Shown in pieces: positions 11,110-22,966 of a stretch of DNA of 64,000 bases (positions within the stretch are counted from its first letter, which is position 1; every line of letters starts with the position of its first letter). The notes beneath the pieces were generated by a model, which did not search any database, had not been told where the DNA came from, and saw only the letters and a list, made by a program, of their open reading frames with translations. A program made the translations under genes and the position numbers. The stretch is from Brachypodium distachyon (Eukaryota > Streptophyta > Magnoliopsida > Poales > Poaceae), in assembly GCF_000005505.3 (NCBI RefSeq), contig NC_016131.3, positions 59,877,355 through 59,941,354 of the forward strand, in the 5' to 3' direction.

Positions 11110-14100
11110 TCAACACAGAGATTCGCATTTGTTTGCTTGCAGCATGCCGCGGAGACCAGTTGCAACTTCAGAGAAAGAAGGTCTTCGCCCAGGTTCGGTT
11201 GACCAGCATTGCTCCATCAGTTTCCTCCATTCTGGCTTACACGAAGTTGGCACTGGTGGCCTCAGTGTGTTGCTCAAAATCCCCCCTGCACATGTCCCGT
11301 TGGGCGTTGGCAACGATTAATCTTTACTAAAGAAGACTGAAGGTATGATATCTGATTCTATTAGCATATACACTTTACATCTCTACTTTAAGATTCATAC
11401 AAAAGAATATGCCAGAATCCAACAAGTTTCTTGAGCCTTGTAGTTTTCAATAACCGACCAGGAACTACCTAATTTCTTGAGTGTTCCTAGTAGACCATAA
11501 GTAACTAGGACAAAATCGAGCAGAGCTATCTTGGCCACATTTCAGAGTGATAAAATTACAGGTCTATCATTGTCCCCTTTTCTTTTTTGGGAAAAATATT
11601 GAATTCATATCATATTATTCTAAAGATGACGTTTGGAACATAAGAAAGAGGCTAAACAAGGTTCAAGTAGATAATAGTTGATGGGCAGTTAGACCAGGTT
11701 TGCAGTTCCTACCAGGGGTAATTGTTTCTTGGTTAATTACCAGCAAAGTTGTTTCCCCTGATTAGGCAGTTCCACTGGAAGCTAGTACTAAGAATATCTT
11801 TTGGGACTATTAATTTCTGATCACTTACGTAGAGACATGCTTGATCTTGAGATTTCTTTGTTATGTATAGGTTCATGGGTTTAGGGGGAAGAAACCGGAT
11901 TCTTACTGGATAATCAACTATAGGCTCTTAAACTTGTACGGTTATATCACTTCATTCCCTGAACATGAGAAATACATATTCAGGCGAATATTCCAATCGG
12001 AACACGTGACCTACTGATCTCTCTATCCCTCCCTTCCCTTTTATATCCGTATAGAAAGGCCTCTTTCCCGTAGATGGATCGTAGATGGTTCAGGGAAGGA
12101 CTGCCACCTGAGTGCATTTATTGAGAGCCCCTCTTATTCGGCCCAAGTCTGCACTGTTAGCTGGCCCATGTACGTTGTGTAATTTTGAACCGGCACATGT
12201 TAGTCTTGGGCCAACTTGGACCAAAACCACACCTTCTCGTACCGGTACACCAAAACTACTGTGCTGGCCCATCTTTGACCCATTCAATGCTGCTGGTTTT
12301 CAAACCTTCCTAGGATCCCACCCGAAAATGGCCCAGTACGCGCACTGTTCTCTACCCCGCCCCAGGCAACGATCGAACGCTGCGAGATTCAGTCCGTCCT
12401 AGATCACGGGACCATAAAGTCTATGTCCATATTCAGGTCCCTAAACTTGATGATTTTACCTTTTGTTTTGCGATATATTAATGTTTGACTTTGTGATCTG
12501 ATCTGAAATGGATGGATAATTGATGTTATTTTTAAAAAAGAAGAATTGTTGTTCTTTGTTTAAATGGAGTTACCGTAGATCTTAAAAAAGAGCTTTCCAT
12601 GGACATTGTCAAGTTTTAACTTAAATAAGCTGTCACTAATTGATAATTCAAGTGGTTCAGACATATCCCTACTCAGAAGCTTATGATTCAATTGTAATTC
12701 TTGAGGACCTCAAACGTGGGTTTGTGGTAATGTTTGGAGATGTCTGCTGTCGTGAAACCATATATTGGTCTTGTTTTTTTTTCCTTTTATGTAAGCCAGT
12801 GAGTCGGCCTCGATGCAGATGCTGAGAGACCGGCTTGCCCGTCCTTTTTGAAAAGAAAAAAATAAATGGGAAGTTCTCATGTTTAGAACCTACAAGGGAC
12901 ACAATTGACAATCATGGAAGTTTAGGAAAATGCCATTTATGAATACAATGTCGTGAGCAATTCAGAAGATGAGATTTCTGTGACAGCATACGGAGTGATG
13001 ATGTTACTGTATGCATACCTATGACTCCTCCATAGTGCATCCCATCGTATGGATCCTCACCAGTGAGAATTTCCCACATCACAACGCCAAAAGAATAGAC
13101 ATCAACCTGTGTGAGCATAAAGTTGTTGTATTTGAGTCTAGGAAAAAGAAAAACAAGCCAGGCATATAGCAGTTCTATTTTGGTTTGCAAGGTTTATTGT
13201 GGTTGTTTAACTATTGCTTGTGACTATGCTGTAGTTTTTAGACTTTCTTGCTTTCATGAATTGTATATGAGACATGCTTTAGTTTCTGTTGGACATAAAG
13301 GATCATTAATCGTTACATATCTCCCAGTGAGCAACTCAAGTATCTTGACCATCACGGTACAATTTGAATAATGTTAGATTCACGGCTGATAAGAGTATAA
13401 GATATACATTTGTTCCAAAATGTCAAGTGAAATAGGGAAACACACACAATGCCATGATTCATTAGTACTTCACATTTTCTAACACCTTCACAAGTCCAGT
13501 TATTAAAAAGATTCAGAATAATACCTTTTCGGAAACTTTAGTGCCGCTCATTGTCAGCAATTCTGGAGCCATCCATGGAAGAGTTCCTCTCATTCCACCA
13601 GAAACAAGGGTGGCTTGTTTCATCTTTGATAAACCAAAATCGGCAACCTGTAGTAGTTATTTCTCTGTTATGCCCCTCACGTATTTGCAAACAATTATCC
13701 TTCGTAGATGATAAATTGATATCAATTGGCTTCCCACATTTGCATTTGTAAATTAAAATTAATCAAACATTATACTACTCTAATCATGAAGTTGTGGCAT
13801 ACCTTGCATATGGGACGAGAGGGATCCTTAATATTCACTAGCAGGTTATCACATTTCAGATCAAAGTGGACAATGTCCTTGGAGTGCAAGTATTCCATGC
13901 CAATGGCCGCATCCATTGCAACCAGTATCCGCTTGCGCCAATCCAGATATTTGTCTTTGCGACTGAGGACTTTCTTTAGGGATCCATTGACCATGAATTC
14001 TGTTACAGTACCTAATGTGCCCCCTGGCCCATTCTTTACAATCCCGTAAAGTGCCAAAATATTTGGGTGGTGAAGTTTTGAGATTATAGCTGCCTCTCTC

Positions 14101-16714
14101 CAAAATTCTGTTATCTGCATGATAATACATGTTGCATTTTCTTATGATGGATAAAGCAATGCTCCATGCATTATTTTCTGTAAACTAGGATTTAATACTT
14201 TATATATGCAAAGTCACCAGCCTATCTGATCCTGAAACCAGTATAAGGAAAATGCTTTGTTGCGACAACAGTTTTTACCATGTTGCTCTGATCTAATTTC
14301 ATCTAAGATCTAACCGAAGGAACTGAACTGAACGGTCAATTACTTGGCTGAATCTCGGGGATGTTTCATTGGTCTTGGAGTACAAAGCCATAGTATCTAC
14401 CTCCTTAACCGGTAAATGTTTCTTTTTTTAACTGATCCCCTTTGGCCTCCGGGGTATTTGGTGACCATGGGATAAGGAATGCCCCTTGACTGAAACTTCA
14501 AATAATGCAGGCATGTGTTGATATAATATAGGCTTACCAGTTTATCTGCTTGAGATGATGGGTGCGAAAAACAACTGTTCTTTATCCGTTTAATGGCAAC
14601 ATCTGTTCCCCTCCATTTTCCATGAAAAACAGTCCCAAATGCTCCAGAGCCCATCTCACGGAGATCTTCAAGGTCCTCATTGCTTATTATCTGCCATTTG
14701 TATGGTATATTGGTATCAACTTGAGGAACATGTACTTCTGTTTCTAGCATTTAATGCGAAAAAGGTAGGAGATCTGTGCGAACAACTTTTGCTGAAAAAT
14801 CTTGTTTTTGTGTACAGTTATTTATTCAAGCCTGACATTGGGTAGATTAGGGGGTTAAATGAACTGTTTTGTACTTGCGGGGTTATGTGAACTAGTGAGA
14901 TACTATAGGGGAGTGAAAAAAAAAGAACTTATTTCTAACATTTTATATTTCTTTAGCTTGATATGCCTATGTCAGAGATAGCATGACGAGTTAACTTACA
15001 AACCTGGACATTACTTATAAGATCTCTGACCAGCACTGCATTTGCAGGCCGAGGTTCACTGCCCTTGGTGTCAAGTACCTGCCAGTGAAGACAACTCAGA
15101 AGTTGCACAGCGCATTGTTCGAAATGTACCACATCAATCGAACAGGGTGTGTAGATGTACCTCGGGCTCTGAGATTGGCAGTGAAGTGTTATTATCTTTG
15201 TCTTCTTCTTGTGATGGAATTCCAGTCTGAGGATTAACACCATCAGTACCAACTGAACGGAATCGAGTGATTTTTGGTGCATTTTCATCTGGTCTTGGAC
15301 TACTGGGTCGTTCCTGTATTCTCTCACTTGACGCACGCGCTAGAATATTTGGTTGCAGATTTATTGCCGTGTCCAAAGCTGTAAAAACACAAGGAACCGC
15401 AGGCTGTTGCTTCAGGATGCTATTGGTTACAACGGACTTCTCCACGTAGTGCAAGTTGCAACCTGGGGTGCCAGATTCATGATTAGGTTCACAGATCTCT
15501 ACCTTGCTGTTCTTCCTTGCCGGGTGTTCTGCTGAATGAAACATATCTTCTTCTTGGGTGCCATGCGTTCTTGATTTTAACTTGTTCTCATCAGAGGAGC
15601 CTTGCTGGTTCACTGTTTTCTGGGGACCCCTTGATAAAGACGCAGGCTTTTTGAAATGCACAGGTGGACTTGTATGTGGCATTGGGTTTCTGTTGTTTGA
15701 ATCCGATGGCTGTGTCTTCTTCACACTGCTGTTGTCTGATGGTGTCGGCAACTGGTTCCTTGGTGATGATCGGGTTTCTTGTGCTCCTGTAGCTTGATGG
15801 CTCTTTCCAGAACTTTCAGTGACACTCTGTTGCTGATGCCTTGAAACAGAGAGACCACCACCTTGCTGTTGCCTAAGTGTGGTTTCACAAGGCACAGATG
15901 CACCAAGGTAAGCTTTACTCGCATTTGTAGCTGCAGAGATCATGTTACCTTCATTCCCTTGTGCCCTGTAATCTTGGTTAGCCACCCGTTTTTCTGACTG
16001 ACCACTTGCTGTCTTTAGCGGTACTGTGATACTCTGTGAAGGCTTACTTTTGATGTACATTGAAGCTTCCTCTGTTCTGGCTGTCGGCAATCCTAACAGA
16101 CTTAAGCCAGGCATCAGCTGGTCTAGGTCCTGGACTGAGGATCTATCCATTCTCTGTGTTCTCAATTCATTACCTGGTCTGACGAGCCCATTGATAAGAG
16201 CAATGAACTGTGCTTCCTTTTCTACATCGGATGAGCTTTGTACAACGAAATGCACATGCCGCTCATCGTCTTTTCCTGAGAAGAGGTACATGGTCACCAT
16301 CTCTTTCGTTCTTTCTAGCACGGTGCACTCGTCAACCATATGCCTGAGGTCATCATCAGATGTGATGGAAATGAGCATGCTCACTTGCTCCCCTGGGAGG
16401 TGGTACTTTATCGTGTGAGCTCGCCTTATCAGCTTTGTTGTCTTGCAGATCAACTCTTGCCAAGAGATGTCCCGGCGGATTTTAATCAGATGCCTGTCGC
16501 CCCCAATGTACCGAAGCTCACCATCGCTTGGCCTTGGGAGGAACCTGCCACCAAAGTTGCAAATAAGCTTTATCTTCATTGGTCCAGCATCGTAATCCTG
16601 AGGGAAACGTTTGCATGATCCTTTGGTGCTGCTGATGACACTGAATGGAGCAGGTGTTGGCAGATTCTTTGGTGGTATCAGATCACAAATATTAACTTGT
16701 TCAATCCAGTCCAT
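11110..16714 (-). CDS. PB1-domain Raf-like MAPKKK, seven coding exons
   Basis: Exons, high to low: 16714-15161, 15078-15000, 14734-14538, 14114-13803, 13647-13525, 13106-13019, 11285-11110; 842 residues. A PB1 domain (about residues 46-147, [11 protein letters not shown] start) is followed by a Ser/Thr/Gln-rich low-complexity linker and a C-terminal kinase domain: glycine loop [16 protein letters not shown] lysine, [10 protein letters not shown] catalytic loop (Phe where HRD has Arg), DFG in VADFGLSK, and WMAPEL. This layout and the HFDLKCDN loop fit plant Raf-like group B kinases with PB1 domains, often linked to osmotic-stress or ABA signalling; the substrate cannot be read from sequence. 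Junctions are GT-AG and phase-consistent. The weak point is exon 2/3: of three AG acceptors, those giving exon starts 14743 and 14737 make a TAA at the junction; only 14734 stays open. Confidence 0.88.
11286..13018 (-). other. Last intron of the kinase gene, 1.7 kb
   Basis: Lies between the exon ending ...GVIG and the final exon beginning GGILSNTL. The middle (about 11880-12450) contains unrelated sequence with two similar phrases, CTTAAACTTG at about 11927 and CTAAACTTGATG at 12442, possibly a decayed insertion. No gene is seen inside. Confidence 0.55.
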
Positions 16715-18190
16715 GTTGATTCTGGGTGCACTTCTCCTTGCAGACTTCCTTGGAATGCTTCCTTGTGTTTTGCTCTCTCTTGCATAAATTCAGGAAGAAA
16801 ACAATCTGACTGAACTAGTTCAGTTCATAGCTTTGGTCTTATTTCACCGAGAGATCCAAAGACCTGGACATATCGTTTTGGAGATTCGATGAAAGCTTTG
16901 TTAGAATCTTTGGTCTGCAGAGAGACACAGGAATACAGGATATTCGATTCAGCACTTGTACATATTCCTATCGATATCATGAGAAGAATGACAGCCAAAC
17001 GTACCTAACTACAACATGGAAACAAATACTCAGTTTTTGGAAGCAAGAATGGTAGCAAAGATGGAAGATAAATGAATTCTCCTTTTATCTGATTTATAAG
17101 AGTTATAGCCAGCAAAATTTGGTAATACAGAAGCCTAATAGAAAAGGAACAACTGAAGAAAGCAGAAGAGAGCTTACTGACCTCTTGGGCTGCTACTGGA
17201 GCTCAAACTTCAAGGTTCATAATGTTCGTCTGAGTGCTGCTTGCTGGTGTTTGAGATACTAACATGAGCAGATGATTGGAATAACGTTCGGGATGATAGT
17301 TTTTGAGAGAAGAAGAAGATGGATGGGAGTTGGTGAGTTACTGACTCAGCTTTGAAGCAAATGGTTGGTCATGTCTGCAACACCTTGAACTATATTAGTA
17401 CTATACGATAAGGACATGCAGTACTATATACTTTAAATAAGGGAAAATTAAATAAACTCTGCAGTAAGTTTGCGCTTTTGAATAATGCCTCTGGCTGTGA
17501 GACCGTATGTGAGTTCAGGTTCCTGCACGTCAGTGAGACATCCTGTGGTACTTTTTAAATAGTGCAAACTAACTGCCTAATTTGCAAATCTCTTTCATAT
17601 TTGTGCATATCTTAGTCATGGAAAGACTTTTCTTGCCACAAGATGCTTATCAACATGCGTTGTTGATAAACTAAGAATTGGAAAATCGCCTGAACATCTG
17701 ATTATACTTAATCTTTTGTATCCATATAGTATTTGTGGAACATTGTATATCTTGAGCTGTGACCTCTAATTAATACGGACTCCAACCTCAGCTGCCACTT
17801 AACCTGGGGTAAGGGGCGGCCCTTCTTAATACCCTGGCTGTCGTTGTCAGATGGAACATGATATAGTTTTTCTGTGATCCAACTTTGCTCAAAATTAGAC
17901 TGAACTCTATACTATATGGCCGCCCATGACACAGTTGCATTTGTCATTTTGTTGCCTCAACCTGGAGCCCATGACTGCAGAAAATTATATTCCACTTGTT
18001 GCTAATATAGTATTTACAGTATCAATTTGCATGTTACATGCAGGTGGGCTGTGGCTGTCATGCATAGGAAACACCAGGGCGTAAAATTGTACAACTCTTG
18101 CACATACAATGTATCTTTCTTAGGAAAGTAAATCGCTTTATTTTTTTTCTTAGTTAATTTATATTCCACTCACTTTTATCATTTACGTAC
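16715..18190 (-). promoter_or_regulatory. Upstream region of the kinase gene (5' leader and promoter)
   Basis: Sequence upstream of the kinase ATG. CT/GA-rich stretches up to about 17350 probably hold a leader and perhaps a leader intron. No other coding frame is convincing and I cannot fix a TATA box. Confidence 0.4.
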
Positions 18191-18194
18191 TTTA

Positions 18195-18307
18195 CTCCCT
18201 CCGATCCATATTACTTGTCGAAATATTACATGTATCTAGACACTTTTTAAATATAGTTATATCCATATTTGGTGAAATTTGAGACAAGTAATATGGATCG
18301 GAGGGAG
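18195..18307. mobile_element. Stowaway MITE, 113 bp
   Basis: Starts CTCCCTCCGATCCATATTAC and ends with its near-perfect inverse, flanked by TA at 18193-18194 and 18308-18309. It carries the internal phrase ATTACATGTATCTAGACAC, typical of the grass family. Confidence 0.92.
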
Positions 18308-18442
18308 TATATTTTATTTTACTTTATTCTTACTTAGTTAACTATGTAAGAATGGAAGAAGGTTATGCTTAGGCAAAAGTTGTCAGGTTATAAAGACGCA
18401 GCCAGCCCTTTGAATGATTTTTTTTCCTTTACATTTTTTGTA

Positions 18443-18555
18443 CTCCCTCTGTCCCATATTAAGTGCCGGAATATTACATGTATCTAGACACTTTTTAGGT
18501 ATAGACACATTCATATTTAGACAAATTTGAATCACTTAATATAAGACGGAGGGAG
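18443..18555. mobile_element. Stowaway MITE, 113 bp
   Basis: Starts CTCCCTCTGTCCCATATTAA and ends GACGGAGGGAG, with TA duplications at 18441-18442 and 18556-18557. Same family and length as the copy 135 bp upstream. Confidence 0.93.
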
Positions 18556-19212
18556 TATAAGCCAGCATTTTTTGTCCAAAACATATATGCAAAACATATG
18601 TTTTTAACCAGCGACCAATTTCTTTCTTTGCTTCAAGAAATAACCAACATTTTTTCCCCAATAAACTGCAGTAAGCAAGAAAACCCACCACTTTTCTTTC
18701 TCCAAATAATTGTCTTTGTAGCTTTTGGTACGAATATGCGCTGCACGCTGACTCCAAGTCAATTCACCAGAAAATGGGCTTCCAGCTGTGTACCGGAGGA
18801 ATTGTTCATTTATCCCAAAGTTTGTGGGTGTTCGATGATATCCCCTGTTGGTGAACCTCTCATAAAAGAGTTAAAAAGCATAGCAGTACTAAAAGCTCGT
18901 GGGGTGTAAGTTACTCTTAATTCTATGAAAATGCATATCTTAGTCATAAAAAGTATCTTAAGCGAGTCATCGGCGGTCAGAAACTCGTTGGGGAAGGTTT
19001 GACTTGATAACGTGGTAGTTTCGCTTTGACCACGTCTCAATTCGATCAGTCTTGGCAGCAAAACTTCCGCCATGTGGTTAGGTTTTACTCACTTACCTCC
19101 CTGCCTCCTATAAATCCCTCCCAAGCAGCCCTTCTTCATCACCTGTCTCGTTTCCCTCCCTACAGTCATATATTAAATAAAAAGTAACTGCACAAAAGAA
19201 ATGAAAAGAAAA
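18556..19212. other. Non-coding spacer
   Basis: No gene, RNA or clear repeat recognised between the MITE and the LINE fragment. Confidence 0.4.
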
Positions 19213-20335
19213 CTATTTGAAACTATTAAGCCAAGAGGCCAAATTGGAGTATTCTTTTCTTCTTGCTCTGTGGAAGACCAGATTCATCTCTTCTTTAAAT
19301 ATTTGTCTGCATCTATAGAGGCTGGGAGTTCGTTGGTTGAAAATGAAGTCAGTTCGAACTTTCCAAATGCTCCAAGCTCCCAAGGTGATAATCTCCATAA
19401 ACAAAGGTACCTTGAGTTTGTTTTTGAGCTGTTCCACATTTGAATGCACATTTGGCAATGGAGTGTAGCTATCAAAGAGGTAGGACCAACAAGCTTTGGC
19501 AAATGGGTAGTGGAAGAATAAGTGGTCTCTGGTTTCTAAATGAGGCACCCTACATAAGACACAATCATATGATGGCAGGTGAAATGTTCTCTTCTGAAGC
19601 ATAGCTCTTGTATGGAGATGGGTGATGGGTAGCATCCAAAAGAAGAATTTGTGCTTCAGTTGACAGCAGGACTTCTAGAGCCATCCAAAGTCAGGGGCAA
19701 TTCCAGATGATTAATTTGGGCTCTGTATGCTTGTGCAGGGATGAAGAAATCTTTATGCCATATGTATGACCATAAGTCTTGGCCATCAGATTGTGAGACA
19801 TTGTCAAAAAGCTCCATGAGTTGGGTGAATTGATCATAGGCAGTGAGGGAGAGTGGGAGATAAAAGAGTGTCTCCTTATTATCATTAAGGAAAAAGTCTT
19901 GAATAGTAGCCTCCTTGTTCCTGGCAAACGAGTAAAGGTGGGGCCATTTGATTTCCATAGGTGCATCTTGCCATTTATCCTTCCAAAAGATGGTGGAGGC
20001 CCCATTGTTAACCTTGATGATAGATAGTTGCTTATAAATGTCAACAAGCTTCGGAATGTCCATCCACCAGAATGATGCAGCAGTCAATTTTTGTGGAGGA
20101 AGGTCTGAGTGGTAGTGTTTCTCCCAGATGAATTGAACCCATGGAATATCCAGTCTGTTGTAGAATTTGTGAAGATTTTTTATAAGCAGAGTTTTGTTCT
20201 GAAGGCTGATGTTGATGACACCCAGTCCACCTTCATCCTTTGGTATACAAACCATCTCCTAGGCAGCAAGAGGTGGGTCGTTTCCCTTGTCATCCTCTTA
20301 TGTGTGTTGATCGCTGTGAATGGAAGCTCTGTCGC
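19213..20335 (-). mobile_element. LINE (L1-type) ORF2 3' fragment
   Basis: Two minus-strand frames join across a frameshift near 19645. The upstream part (20255-19656) begins MVCIPKDEGGLGVINI and includes WVQFIWEKHY and STIFWKDKW, typical of the stretch after the reverse transcriptase core in plant LINEs. The downstream part (19635-19213) has CVLCRVPHLETRDHLFFHYPF, a zf-RVT zinc motif. Just before MVCIPKDEGG, a TAG at about 20257 sits where such proteins usually have Trp. The catalytic RT core is absent, so it is a 5'-truncated, inactive copy. No clear poly-A tail remains. Confidence 0.85.
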
Positions 20336-21614
20336 CATGTGTCCCTAGCCCCCTAGGCCCAAGCGTGAACAAGTTATGTCTTCAGGTATCCCCTGTAGGA
20401 ACAAGTACCCACCTAGCACATCCATGAAGCTACGGCCGCGGTAGCGAAAAGGCGGGTTCAAGGAGAAGAACCAGGGCGGTCCTGAGATTTCAGGGGCCCG
20501 GTGTGAAATCAGGACCCGAGGCAAGGGGTCTCGTCTCAGGGCAGGGGCGCACGGCCTGTCTCGATCCAACGATCTAGAATTGCCAATTGGAAACAATTGG
20601 GATTTCGGGAGGGAGTCGGCCTGACTCGGCCAGTTGGGAGTCACGATCGATGGGAGTTACGAGTTTTGGGCCAGATGATTGTATACCAGGACTACGTATA
20701 CCTAGGAGGGTTGGGGGCCCTCAAAATTTTTTGGCCCTGTGTGGGGGCACTGCCTGCACCCCGGCCCCCAGGCCCGGGCCTGAGAAGAACTGTGGCGTGT
20801 GTCCAGCACGAGCGACTTCTTCGCCCTAGCTATGCCACAAAAATGAGGCAAGCCACTCCGAGCCATCAATCAGACCTTCATCATGGCAGGAGAAGGAGCA
20901 AGGACGAGCTTTAACTCAATGTTGCAAATGTACCTGACCAGCGCGACGTAGTCATTGGTGATGCGCAGAATCACAAGGCGCAGTGCAATGGTTCATACGG
21001 CAATGAGCCAGCCTAGGAGTTGTGGTTGTAGTAGCATTTGACCCCCCCCCCCCATGGGGTCTGCCGGCGAGAAGGTATTGCGAGAGTCATTGGAAGTACC
21101 AGGGCTTTGGGGGCCCAAGAGGACGGAGGTGGAAAAGCGGCAGATCGACTTGGTGGCATGGATGTCGAGAAAGGCGCATGCGACGACGACTGATGGGTGT
21201 TGTGACTTGGCAAAGAGGACGATGTAGGAGACGGCACTAAGGAACGCTGTAGGGTAGAAGTGCGGAAGCAGAAGAGCAAGGAGGGCCGCAAAATGGAAGT
21301 GGAAAAATTCTAGAAGGCTACATGCAAAATATCCGTTAGGCCTGCGCGTCCACTTTGCCGGTGTAGCCAAAGTTAAAGCGTCACGCTGGCAGGTTAACTT
21401 TATGACTACCGGTGACTTACTTAGAGGTACTTTTAGGATGTAGATATGCATTTCCATAGAATTGAGACTAACTTGACAAACCTCAACTTAGTACCAAGTT
21501 AAATGCACTTGCGGTTGCAATTGAAAAGTGAAGTAACTACAAGTGCATAGCAAATGCAAATTTAACCTCGATCTTAATAAGTGAAGCAACAACATAGCAA
21601 AGAAACAATACTCA
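20336..21614. other. Unresolved region left of the large retrotransposon
   Basis: About 20460-20770 is GC-rich with GGGGCCCGG and GGGGGCCCTC phrases that could be decayed hAT-type ends. About 21000-21450 has a minus-strand frame of about 150 residues with a hydrophobic stretch (FAALLALLLPHFYPTAFL) that I do not recognise. 21480-21614 is AT-rich and ends at the target duplication of the large element. Confidence 0.3.
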
Positions 21615-21619
21615 GTCGG
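21615..21619. repeat. Target site duplication GTCGG, left copy
   Basis: GTCGG directly before the LTR start; the same five bases follow the right LTR at 36592-36596. Confidence 0.9.
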
Positions 21620-22556
21620 TGTCGTCGCACGGGGCTCCGACACCGGGGGCGTGCTGGCACGCCCCCTTTTAGGTTCGGCGGGGGCATCGGGGATCGCTCC
21701 GGCGATCACCGGCGTGGCCGATGGCGTACGTAACCTGCAAAGAGGTGCACCTAGAATGCATGCAAGCTAGGAACACATGCACGCACGTTTTTACCCAGGT
21801 TCGGGCCACCTGGAGGTGTAAAACCCTACGTCTTGCTTGTCTGAGCTTGTATTATCGCAAAACCAAGTGTTTACAAGTTGCCGGGTGAGTTCCCGGGTAC
21901 TCTCTCCCTTTGGCTAAGTGTTCCTTACTACCCTCTGCTAATGCTAGAGGCTAACTGTGAGCTGATCGAACTGAACCGAACCAGCCAGGGCTAAACCCTT
22001 TGACCGTTGGCGGGGGTCCTCCTTTTATAACCAAGGGGATACCACAGGTGCCACGGTGCATGCATTACAAGTGGCGAGCAGGGAGATAGGGCAACTCCCC
22101 CTCGGTACGCTGGTGGGCATGCATGAACGCCAACTCCGCTGCTAGGGGTCTAGAGCCCTACAAGTAGGATTGGACAGCCACTGTTTGCCCAACAAGACGA
22201 ATAACGCCCCTCTTGTCGGCTCATTAAATGCGCCGTGCGGCTCACTCCTCGCCCTGGTGAGACTGCACTCTGTGCGCCCAGCGCGCGCCCATGTGGCGTC
22301 GCTGCTCTGCCCGCTCGGCAAGTGACTTCCCGGGAGGCGCCCAGGTGGGACTGCGCTCGGAAACCCCTCCTCCCGGCAAGTGACTTCCCGGGAGGCGTCT
22401 AGGCGGGAATATTCCCCGAAGCCCCGCTAGCCCTTCAAGGCTGGTAGCTTGCCGGGTTGCTTGTAGTTGCCGCCCGGGATGAGGTCCTACCAGGAACTCG
22501 GCGACGAGGCCCACGCGTCGTGCAATGGTGGTACCCTGGGTGCCACTGGTGCGACA
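21620..22556 (-). repeat. LTR at the 3' end of the gypsy element (left copy, 937 bp)
   Basis: Starts TGTCGTCGCACGGGG and ends GGTGCGACA on the plus strand. The promoter points left: the complement of 22021-22040 has a TATAAAAGGAGG-type box. It differs from the right copy by scattered substitutions and by lacking a block of about 46 bp near 36306-36351. Confidence 0.92.
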
Positions 22557-22844
22557 GTAGCCGCCCGGCGTGGGCCGGCAACACCTGTTCCCGGACGAGT
22601 TTTCCCCAGGTCAGTTGCCGGGCTACGCCCTAAACGACGCGTGGGCCCTGATCCGCCTCGGGCCCGCGTCCCTTCGCCGCCCCAAATACCATGCCGTTAC
22701 AGACGGGGTAGTGGGCACGTGATTTTCGTCGTAACTTCCCCCTTAAACAGGGAAGTGAAGGCCACTCTTTGCATTACTCCTTTTGATTAGGAGTTATCCC
22801 CGCGCACCCGTAGGGTGCGGAACCGGCCGTTACCAAACGGCCGG

Positions 22845-22856
22845 GCGCTATAAAGT
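22845..22856 (+). promoter_or_regulatory. TATA box of the antisense gene
   Basis: GCGCTATAAAGT lies 111-118 bp before the ATG at 22967 on the plus strand. Position and sequence fit a plant core promoter, suggesting that the antisense gene has its own promoter within the element. Confidence 0.6.
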
Positions 22857-22966
22857 TTTTACTGCTCCAGCAAGGGGAAAGCACTTTGCTCTCCACAGCC
22901 TCCGTCTTCGACCTCCTTCGCGTCCTGCGCCCAAGTGTTTTTTGCTAGCTCCTGCCTTCGTTCCCC

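Noticed and set aside
20460..20770. hAT end from GGGGCCCGG and GGGGGCCCTC phrases
   Set aside because: No paired terminus or target duplication could be found by eye.
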